Of a stretch of DNA of 5,799 nt, positions 1-5,053 are shown in pieces. The translations under genes were made by a program, and so were the position numbers. Source of the stretch: an uncultured Porphyromonadaceae bacterium (GTDB taxonomy: Bacteria > Bacteroidota > Bacteroidia > Bacteroidales > Muribaculaceae); the NCBI GenBank assembly GCA_947176615.1, contig CAMWRO010000193.1, positions 1 through 5,799 of the forward strand, written 5' to 3'. The notes beneath the pieces are model-generated. The model made no database searches and had not been told where the DNA came from. It saw only the letters and a list, made by a program, of their open reading frames with translations. The number at the start of each line of letters is the position of its first letter. The stretch's first letter is position 1.

Positions 1-921
1 TACCCCGCGACACCCATCGGCATCAACCTCCCCAACGCCAACTGGATTCGTGCCGAACACGGCTCCAAATCAGTCACACTCGAAAACATCACCGAGGCTT
101 ACGACATGGCATCCCACGGCAACGGTTTCAACGAGGAATTTGTCATCGACAAGGAGACAAGCGACCTCATGGACAAATATCTGTTCATCACTGACAACCT
201 CCACACCGACCTCCACGAGTGTCTCGGCCATGCGTCAGGCCGCCTGCTCCCCGGCGTTGACCCCGACGCACTGAAGGCCCACGGCTCGACCCTCGAAGAA
301 GCCCGTGCCGACCTCTTTGCACTCTATTACCTCGGCGACCCCAAACTGCTTGAACTCGGACTCCTCGACAACCCCGATGCCTACAAGGCCGAATACTACA
401 AGTTCATGCTCAACGGTCTGATGACACAGCTCATGCGCATCGAACCGGGCAAGGACATCGAGGAAGCTCACATGCGCAACCGCCAGCTCATCGCCAAGTG
501 GGTTTATGAAAAAGGCAAGGACGACAACGTTGTGGAATTTGTCAAGCGTGACGGCAAGACATTCATCCGCATCAACGACTACGAGGCACTTCGTAACCTT
601 TTCGGACAGCTCCTCGGCGAAATCCAGCGCATCAAGAGCGAAGGCGACTATGCTGCCGGTGCCGCACTCGTGGAAACCTATGCTGTCAAGGTTGACCAAG
701 ACCTCCACAAAGAAGTGCTTGACCGCTATGCCAAGCTCTCGATTCCTCCCTATCGCGGATTTGTCAACCCTGTCTACAACCCTGTTACCGACAAGGACGG
801 CAACATCACCGACGTGACCATCGAGTACACCGAGGACTACATCCCGCAGATGCTCCGCTACTCGCGTGACTACTCGACTCTCCCCCGCAACACCCGCTAC
901 TGTGACGGAACAACCCGCTAA
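1..921 (+). CDS. Dipeptidyl peptidase III (peptidase family M49), C-terminal part
   Basis: Zinc metallopeptidase that removes dipeptides from the N-terminus of short peptides. The reading frame is open from base 1, so the gene begins outside the window; 306 C-terminal residues are visible, roughly 45% of a protein I recall as about 675 residues in Bacteroides. Seen in the sequence: the zinc motif HECLGH (bases 214-231), whose two histidines bind zinc and whose glutamate is catalytic, and 21 residues later EEARAD (bases 295-312), which supplies the third ligand. The upstream GINLPN stretch and the PYRGFVNPVYNPV segment near the C-terminus also fit the family. HECLGH replaces the eukaryotic HELLGH and is typical of Bacteroides enzymes. 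The internal ATG at 106 is not the start, because conserved sequence continues upstream of it. Such proteins are sometimes mislabelled dihydrofolate reductase. No signal peptide can be judged. The gene ends in a strong hairpin and converges on prfC. Confidence 0.95.
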   Translation, partial: YPATPIGINLPNANWIRAEHGSKSVTLENITEAYDMASHGNGFNEEFVIDKETSDLMDKYLFITDNLHTDLHECLGHASGRLLPGVDPDALKAHGSTLEEARADLFALYYLGDPKLLELGLLDNPDAYKAEYYKFMLNGLMTQLMRIEPGKDIEEAHMRNRQLIAKWVYEKGKDDNVVEFVKRDGKTFIRINDYEALRNLFGQLLGEIQRIKSEGDYAAGAALVETYAVKVDQDLHKEVLDRYAKLSIPPYRGFVNPVYNPVTDKDGNITDVTIEYTEDYIPQMLRYSRDYSTLPRNTRYCDGTTR

Positions 922-940
922 CCATTCCACATAGACATGA

Positions 941-982
941 CAATCCCCCGCCTCCACACTGGAAACGGGGGATTGCTTTATT
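941..982 (+). terminator. Rho-independent terminator after the M49 peptidase gene
   Basis: A perfect 10-bp stem is formed by CAATCCCCCG (941-950) and CGGGGGATTG (966-975) with a 15-nt loop, followed by the T-rich CTTTATTTT. It begins 19 bp after the peptidase stop codon. The T-rich tail exists only in the plus direction, so it mainly ends the peptidase transcript. The same hairpin lies 20 bp beyond the prfC stop and may act weakly on that strand too. Confidence 0.85.
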
Positions 983-995
983 TTGAAGTATCGAC

Positions 996-2573
996 TTAGA
1001 ACTCGCTCGAAAAATGGAAACGAATCTTGGGGAAGTCTTGCTGTGCCATTGTCAGCACATATCCCGAGTCGGCAAGGAACACGTCGCGGCCTTCGCGGTC
1101 AACAGCCATAAACTGGTGCTTGCGTTTCTTGAACGCCGCTAACGCCTCGGCATCGTCGCTTTCTATCCAGCATGCTTTGTAAAGCGAAATCGGCTCCCAG
1201 CGGCATTGTGCGCCATACTCGTGCAGCAAGCGGTACTGGATGACCTCAAACTGGAGCTGTCCCACAGTGCCGATGAGCTTGCGGCCGTTAAACTGGTTGA
1301 TAAACAACTGTGCGACACCTTCGTCCATAAGCTGCTGAATACCCTTCTCAAGCTGCTTTGACTTCATCGGGTCAGTATTCTCGATATATTTGAACATCTC
1401 AGGCGAGAATGACGGGAGACCCTTGAAATGCAACAACTCGCCCGACGTGAGCGTGTCGCCAATCTTGAAATTGCCTGTGTCGGGGATACCCACGATGTCA
1501 CCGGGATAAGCCTCGTCGACAATGCTCTTTTTCTGAGCCATGAACGCTGTCGGAGCGGCAAATTTCATCACCTTGCCCGAGCGCACATGCTTGTAACCCG
1601 CATTGCGTTCAAACTTGCCCGAGCAAATCTTGACAAACGCGATACAGCTGCGGTGGTTCGGGTCCATATTGGCATGAATCTTGAACACGAAACCGGAAAA
1701 TCCCTCCTCGTCGGGATTGACTACGCGCTCCTCGGTGGTAACGGGGCGCGGCGACGGGGCGATGCGCACAAAGCAGTCAAGCAACTCCTTGACACCAAAA
1801 GTGTTGAGTGCCGACCCGAAGAATACTGGTGCGACCTCTCCCGCGAGATAGGCCTGCTCGTCAAATTCGGGATAGACACCCTCGATAAGTTCGAGGTCTT
1901 CGCGCAGCTTGGCTGCATCGGTCTCCCCGACGCTCTCGTCAATACGCGGGTCATCAAGCGACGAAATCTCGACGCGCTCCGAGACCTTCTGCTTGTTGGG
2001 GGTAAACAGGTCAAGCGAATGCTCATAGATGTTATACACCCCCTTGAATTTGGCACCGATATTTATGGGCCAAGACAACGGGCGCACTTTGATTTTGAGT
2101 TCGCTTTCAAGTTCGTCAAGGATTTCAAACGGGTCGCGACCCTCGCGGTCGAGCTTGTTAACAAATATGATTACCGGAGTGTTGCGCATACGGCACACCT
2201 CCATCAGCTTACGGGTCTGCTGCTCCACGCCCTTTGCGACATCGACCACAATGATTACCGAGTCAACCGCGGTCAGGGTGCGGTAGGTGTCCTCGGCAAA
2301 GTCTTGGTGACCGGGGGTGTCGAGAATGTTGATTTTATAGTCGCCATAGTTGAAACCCATGACCGATGTCGCCACCGAGATTCCGCGCTGTTTCTCTATT
2401 TCCATCCAGTCGCTGGTGGCTGTTTTCTTGATTTTGTTTGATTTTACGGCACCCGCGATGTGGATTGCGCCGCCGAAAAGCAGCAACTTCTCGGTCAGCG
2501 TGGTCTTGCCCGCGTCAGGGTGAGATATGATCGCAAATGTGCGCCTACGCGCGATTTCTTCGGTCAGTGACAT
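996..2573 (-). CDS. prfC: Peptide chain release factor 3 (RF3), translational GTPase
   Basis: Class II release factor: a cytoplasmic GTPase that recycles RF1 and RF2 from the ribosome after peptide release. Complete at 525 residues, close to the 529 of E. coli RF3. Visible GTPase motifs: G1 HPDAGKTT at 18-25, the G2 region QRGISV at 62-67, G3 DTPGH at 85-89 and G4 NKLD at 139-142. The insert with IKKTATSDWMEIEKQRG is characteristic of RF3 rather than EF-G or TetM-like proteins. Domain II and the C-terminal RF3 domain (including GQLQFEV) follow. The ATG at 2573 gives the canonical N-terminus (MSLTEEIARRRTFAIISHPDAGK), so the start is firm, although no Shine-Dalgarno sequence precedes it, as is usual in Bacteroidota. 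A good promoter lies about 30-60 bp upstream. It lies 86 bp downstream of the methyltransferase gene and converges on the peptidase gene. Confidence 0.98.
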   Translation of the reverse strand: MSLTEEIARRRTFAIISHPDAGKTTLTEKLLLFGGAIHIAGAVKSNKIKKTATSDWMEIEKQRGISVATSVMGFNYGDYKINILDTPGHQDFAEDTYRTLTAVDSVIIVVDVAKGVEQQTRKLMEVCRMRNTPVIIFVNKLDREGRDPFEILDELESELKIKVRPLSWPINIGAKFKGVYNIYEHSLDLFTPNKQKVSERVEISSLDDPRIDESVGETDAAKLREDLELIEGVYPEFDEQAYLAGEVAPVFFGSALNTFGVKELLDCFVRIAPSPRPVTTEERVVNPDEEGFSGFVFKIHANMDPNHRSCIAFVKICSGKFERNAGYKHVRSGKVMKFAAPTAFMAQKKSIVDEAYPGDIVGIPDTGNFKIGDTLTSGELLHFKGLPSFSPEMFKYIENTDPMKSKQLEKGIQQLMDEGVAQLFINQFNGRKLIGTVGQLQFEVIQYRLLHEYGAQCRWEPISLYKACWIESDDAEALAAFKKRKHQFMAVDREGRDVFLADSGYVLTMAQQDFPKIRFHFSSEF

Positions 2574-2604
2574 ATATCTATCTTGTTTTTTCGTTTTGCG
2601 ACTG

Positions 2605-2635
2605 CAAAGTTACGCACAATCAGCCGCGTGACAAA
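2605..2635 (-). promoter_or_regulatory. Bacteroidota-type promoter for prfC
   Basis: On the minus strand, a TTTG (2632-2635) is followed after exactly 19 bp by TAACTTTG (2605-2612), matching the TTTG-N19-TAnnTTTG consensus of Bacteroidota primary-sigma promoters. Transcription would begin near 2598 and leave a leader of about 25 nt before the prfC ATG. It lies wholly in the gap between the methyltransferase and prfC, so prfC need not depend on upstream readthrough. Confidence 0.75.
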
Positions 2636-2650
2636 ATCAACGGCTCTATT

Positions 2651-2668
2651 TTATGCCATTTATGCCAT
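2651..2668 (-). repeat. 9-bp tandem duplication doubling the methyltransferase stop codon
   Basis: On the minus strand ATGGCATAA occurs twice back to back (2668-2660 and 2659-2651). The first copy encodes the last two residues, Met-Ala, and the stop of the methyltransferase gene; the second repeats Met-Ala-stop in the same frame. The result is an in-frame backup stop codon nine bases downstream. One extra base of identity extends the periodic stretch to 2650. Confidence 0.85.
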
Positions 2669-3190
2669 GAGTTTGCTGAAAAAGTGCCAGATGGCGATTC
2701 CGCCCGACACCGACACGTTGAGAGAATGTTTGGTGCCGCGCTGCGGTATTTCAAGACACACGTCACACCGGTCGACCACTTCTTGCGCGACTCCGTTTAC
2801 CTCATGTCCCAGCACAAGCGCGTAACGGCATGACGGATCGGGCTCAAAATCCTGCAATCCGATGCTTCCCTTTACCTGTTCGAGTGCGCAAAGCGTTACC
2901 CCATCCTCTTTAAGCCGGGCGACACACTCGTCAGTCGTGGCAAAATACTCCCAGTCCATCGAATCCTCAGCGCCGAGAGCAGTCTTGTGAATTTCGGGCG
3001 ACGGAGGAGTCGCGCTGATTCCACACAACATAATACGCTCCACGGCAAAAGCATCGCAGGTGCGGAATATCGCACCGATATTGTTGAGGCTGCGCACATT
3101 GTCAAGCACCACGGTCAATCTCATCTTTGCACTATGCTTGAATCCCTCGACACTCACGCGGTCGAGGTCCCATATCGTCTTTTTCTCCAT
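2660..3190 (-). CDS. SpoU/TrmH-family RNA 2'-O-methyltransferase
   Basis: Predicted cytoplasmic S-adenosylmethionine-dependent methyltransferase of the SPOUT superfamily that modifies a ribose 2'-OH in tRNA or rRNA. All three SpoU motifs are visible in 176 residues: motif 1 at about 29-48 (LDNVRSLNNIGAIFRTCDAF, with the catalytic-type arginine in IFRT), motif 2 at about 125-134 (LVLGHEVNGV) and motif 3 at about 146-162 (LEIPQRGTKHSLNVSVS). The last two form the trefoil-knot cofactor site. There is no N-terminal substrate-binding extension, so it is a minimal catalytic-domain protein, and neither the target RNA nor the nucleotide can be assigned. A TrmL-like or TrmH-like role on tRNA is possible. 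The start at 3190 lies 22 bp downstream of a promoter -7 box. The C-terminus ends in a duplicated Met-Ala-stop. prfC follows in the same direction with its own promoter. Confidence 0.92.
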   Translation of the reverse strand: MEKKTIWDLDRVSVEGFKHSAKMRLTVVLDNVRSLNNIGAIFRTCDAFAVERIMLCGISATPPSPEIHKTALGAEDSMDWEYFATTDECVARLKEDGVTLCALEQVKGSIGLQDFEPDPSCRYALVLGHEVNGVAQEVVDRCDVCLEIPQRGTKHSLNVSVSGGIAIWHFFSKLMA

Positions 3191-3211
3191 AAAAAAAATG
3201 CTTTTTAATCA

Positions 3212-3243
3212 CAAAAATAGTCAATATTCTCCGATTCAGCAAA
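3212..3243 (-). promoter_or_regulatory. Bacteroidota-type promoter for the RNA methyltransferase gene
   Basis: On the minus strand, TTTG (3240-3243) and TATTTTTG (3212-3219) are separated by 20 bp, matching TTTG-N19/20-TAnnTTTG. Transcription would start near 3205, giving a leader of about 15 nt that is rich in T on the mRNA strand and has no Shine-Dalgarno sequence. It lies in the 112-bp divergent gap shared with the DUF4332 gene. Confidence 0.7.
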
Positions 3244-3302
3244 ACCTGCCACTCTCCCCTGACGTTGATTATTAGAATTACCAACCTAACAAAATAACTA
3301 TT

Positions 3303-3710
3303 ATGGCCTACAAAATTGTAGAAATCGAAGGAATCGGACAAACCTACGCCGACAAACTGGAGACAGCCGGTATAAAAACCACTGAAGACCTGCTTGAGAA
3401 GTGCGCTTCACCCAAAGGGCGCGAAAAGGTGGCCGAGGAAACAGGCATCAGTCCCCGACTGATTCTGAAATGGACCAACCATGCCGACCTGTTCCGCATC
3501 CGTGGCGTCGCAGGACAGTTTGCCGAGTTGCTTGAGGCCGCCGGTGTTGATACGGTCAAGGAATTCCGCCACCGGGTAGCCGCCAATCTCTATCCCAAGC
3601 TGGTCGAAACAAATGAGGCCAAAAACCTATGCAACCGCGTTCCCTCCGAAAAGGAAATTCAGAAAATGATTGACCAAGCCAAAGAGCTTGAGCCGGTTAT
3701 CTCTTATTGA
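3303..3710 (+). CDS. DUF4332-type protein with two helix-hairpin-helix motifs
   Basis: Small protein of 135 residues, probably cytoplasmic, with no signal peptide or membrane segment. Two helix-hairpin-helix units are visible: residues 8-24 (IEGIGQTYADKLETAGI) and 66-82 (IRGVAGQFAELLEAAGV). Between them lies the stretch ISPRLILKWTNHADLFRI, typical of the DUF4332 family. HhH motifs usually bind the DNA or RNA backbone non-specifically, so a nucleic-acid role is a family-based inference; no catalytic residues are apparent and the function is unknown. The second hairpin reads GVAG instead of the usual GIG or GVG, which may weaken it. The ATG at 3303 gives a protein that begins a few residues before the first motif, as expected. 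The gene is divergent from the methyltransferase, and I could not find a convincing promoter for it. A hairpin follows it, so it is probably transcribed alone. Confidence 0.88.
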   Translation: MAYKIVEIEGIGQTYADKLETAGIKTTEDLLEKCASPKGREKVAEETGISPRLILKWTNHADLFRIRGVAGQFAELLEAAGVDTVKEFRHRVAANLYPKLVETNEAKNLCNRVPSEKEIQKMIDQAKELEPVISY

Positions 3711-3950
3711 CATTTGTTGCGCATCTGCAAGTTATCTCGCCCGGCACTTTCGTTGCCGGGCGGATATTTGACCATACGGCTTGACATCCTGTGTGTGATT
3801 CTTGTTTATGTTACAATTGCTTCATGACATCTCTCCGGCATAACATTAGCCATGAGACATCCTTAAATTGTGCCGATTTTTCTCCATACACAGAACAATA
3901 TGCCATGCTTTGACGTTACTCCAATAAAAAACGTTAAAAAGCGATTAGTA
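3711..3950. other. Intergenic stretch between the DUF4332 gene and the lipoprotein gene
   Basis: Longest gene-free stretch in the window (240 bp). It holds the hairpin at 3738-3762 and, beyond that, AT-rich sequence in which I recognise no RNA gene and no full TTTG-N19/20-TAnnTTTG promoter. Near-matches to the -7 box exist (TACAATTG at 3810-3817 and ATGCTTTG at 3905-3912), but neither has a TTTG at the right distance. The lipoprotein promoter must be here, but its position is unresolved. Confidence 0.5.
3738..3769 (+). terminator. Hairpin, probable terminator after the DUF4332 gene
   Basis: A perfect 9-bp GC-rich stem, CGCCCGGCA (3738-3746) with TGCCGGGCG (3754-3762), encloses a 7-nt loop and starts 28 bp after the stop codon at 3710. 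The sequence after it (GATATTT) is only weakly T-rich, so termination may be incomplete. Confidence 0.65.
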
Positions 3951-4550
3951 ATGAAAAAGTTCTATTATCTGTTTATCGGACTGATGGCTGTTGCTTTCGG
4001 TTCCTGTGACGAAAACGCCCGTCTTGCCCGAGAAATCCAAGGCACTTGGACGGGGACTCCCGAGCGTCTAAATGATGCTGAGAATGTCACGTCAACTATT
4101 GTCGAGACCTATACCTTCACCCCCGACGAGGTCAACCCAAAAGCTAAAAACGGCAATGTGACCATCACCGGCAATGTTTCGTCAAACATTCCGGTAGCCG
4201 TCAGCCCGGTATCCATATCAGCAGCGGCGACAACATCAATCCAAGGCACATGGACAGTCATTGACGACGATGAAATTGCCCTCGTTCTTGACCCCAAGAG
4301 CCTTCAGGTGAAAGTCGACCCCGAGGCAGTCACTGTCTCCAACGATATTTTCACTGACCAAAACATTCCGCAGGTCGACTCGCTGCGCAGAGAAGTCACG
4401 GCCAATATTGCCGCACAACTACGCCGCGATGCAGAGATGCACTACATGTCGGTCAGACAGCTTGACGACGTTAAAATAAAAGGCCCCATACTTAAATTTG
4501 AGATTTCTGACATCGAGTATGTACTCACTCGTCAGGGAGAGATAAAATAG
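3951..4550 (+). CDS. Small lipoprotein of unknown function with a repeated IQGTWT motif
   Basis: I do not recognise the family. From the ATG at 3951 the product is 199 residues and starts with a lipoprotein signal peptide: Lys-Lys, a hydrophobic core (FYYLFIGLMAVAF) and a GSC lipobox, with the acylated cysteine at residue 19. The acidic DEN directly after the cysteine resembles the Bacteroidota signal for surface export of lipoproteins, so an outer-membrane location is likely. Two IQGTWT segments (residues 29-34 and 97-102), each leading into beta-rich, Thr/Val-rich sequence, suggest a duplicated or lipocalin-like beta domain; this is inference. Residues 142-170 look helical and charged. The frame stays open upstream to a GTG at 3870, but that 27-residue extension would bury the signal peptide, so 3951 is preferred. 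The gene converges on the MerR gene with a 17-bp gap. Confidence 0.8.
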   Translation: MKKFYYLFIGLMAVAFGSCDENARLAREIQGTWTGTPERLNDAENVTSTIVETYTFTPDEVNPKAKNGNVTITGNVSSNIPVAVSPVSISAAATTSIQGTWTVIDDDEIALVLDPKSLQVKVDPEAVTVSNDIFTDQNIPQVDSLRREVTANIAAQLRRDAEMHYMSVRQLDDVKIKGPILKFEISDIEYVLTRQGEIK

Positions 4551-4567
4551 CAGCCTTCAATCGGCTT

Positions 4568-4906
4568 CTATCTTAACGCATGCAGCGCGTCGAGCACCGA
4601 AACGAGCTCGGCGCGCACTCGTTTTAGAGTGTCAATAGCCTCGGAGTGCTTTAAAACCCCGTCGCGATTGCGTTTCAACTCCTCGCGTGCCGCCTCGATG
4701 TGCATCCCGCGATCGTGGAGAAGATACTTGACCATACGCAGTTTTTCAATATCTGACGGAGTATAGGTGCGTCTCCCGTGGGATGTGCGCTGCGGGCGAA
4801 TCATCGGGAAAACGCTCTCCCAGTAACGCAATGTCGAAGCCGGGAGATTCAATATATCGGCAGTCTCGCCGATTGTATAATATTTCTTGCTCAGAGAGGT
4901 TGACAT
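4568..4906 (-). CDS. MerR-family transcriptional regulator, short form
   Basis: DNA-binding regulator of 112 residues. The N-terminal MerR winged helix-turn-helix is clear: YYTIGETADILNLPASTLRYWE at about 9-30, then the wing with GRRTYTPSDIEKL at 44-56. A coiled-coil-like helix at about 84-112 probably provides the dimer contact. There is no effector-binding domain after it and not a single cysteine, so metal or thiol sensing of the MerR/CueR/SoxR kind is not supported. The RYWE...F..I.P.R arrangement is common in small Bacteroidota MerR proteins of unknown target. The ATG at 4906 is the only start that keeps the helix-turn-helix intact. A -7 box lies 7 bp upstream, implying an almost leaderless mRNA. 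The gene is divergent from nfo across 147 bp, so self-regulation or nfo control is possible but unproven. Confidence 0.92.
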   Translation of the reverse strand: MSTSLSKKYYTIGETADILNLPASTLRYWESVFPMIRPQRTSHGRRTYTPSDIEKLRMVKYLLHDRGMHIEAAREELKRNRDGVLKHSEAIDTLKRVRAELVSVLDALHALR

Positions 4907-4913
4907 AACGCTG

Positions 4914-4921
4914 CAAAAATA
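4914..4921 (-). promoter_or_regulatory. Probable -7 box of the MerR gene promoter
   Basis: On the minus strand TATTTTTG (followed by CA) fits the TAnnTTTG box of Bacteroidota. No TTTG is found 19-20 bp upstream; that position holds TTAAGG, so the -33 element is poor. The box ends 7 bp before the ATG, which puts the start of transcription at or next to the start codon. Confidence 0.5.
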
Positions 4922-4991
4922 ATAATTATTCCATCTATAGCCTTAACGGGCATAGCCTTTTTGCGTTTTTTAACCATTGTTTCTCAAGAAA

Positions 4992-5023
4992 TTTGCCGAC
5001 TACAAAAAATGTTTGTAAATTTG
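4992..5023 (+). promoter_or_regulatory. Bacteroidota-type promoter for nfo
   Basis: TTTG (4992-4995) and TAAATTTG (5016-5023) are 20 bp apart, matching TTTG-N19/20-TAnnTTTG. Transcription would begin near 5030, leaving a leader of about 24 nt before the nfo ATG. The spacer holds a TACAAA/TTTGTA inverted repeat, and a second, imperfect promoter-like copy lies 20 bp downstream. Confidence 0.75.
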
Positions 5024-5046
5024 TAGCATAATGCGTAAAATTTGTA
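5001..5046. repeat. Cluster of TTTGTA repeats in the nfo promoter, possible operator
   Basis: The hexamer TTTGTA or its complement occurs four times: TACAAA at 5001-5006 and TTTGTA at 5012-5017, 5020-5025 and 5041-5046. The first two form a perfect inverted repeat with a 5-bp centre. The last two belong to a longer direct repeat, GTAAATTTGTA at 5015-5025 and GTAAAATTTGTA at 5035-5046. Part of the signal comes from the -7 box itself, so operator function is only suggested. Confidence 0.45.
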
Positions 5047-5053
5047 AGTGTAG

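Noticed and set aside
235..957. Open frame of 240 codons on the minus strand opposite the M49 peptidase gene
   Set aside because: It mirrors the conserved zinc-motif region of the peptidase and overlaps its terminator; no recognisable domain or promoter.
1428..2441. Long open frame (337 codons) on the plus strand opposite prfC
   Set aside because: It lies entirely inside a complete, strongly conserved prfC gene on the other strand; it resembles no family I know and is a by-product of prfC codon use.
3264..3294. Possible promoter for the DUF4332 gene (GTTG then TAACAAAA)
   Set aside because: The -7 candidate matches only the TA of TAnnTTTG and ends 8 bp before the ATG; not supportable.
3821..3861. 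Near-repeat CATGACATC / CATGAGACATC upstream of the lipoprotein gene
   Set aside because: Short and imperfect, with no relation to a recognisable promoter; likely chance.
3870..3950. 27-residue N-terminal extension of the lipoprotein from a GTG codon
   Set aside because: It would place a polar segment ahead of a textbook lipoprotein signal peptide; the ATG at 3951 is far more plausible.
4552..4566. Small hairpin AGCC/GGCT between the convergent lipoprotein and MerR genes
   Set aside because: The stem is only 4 bp with a 7-nt loop and no T-tract directly after it on either strand; too weak to call a terminator.
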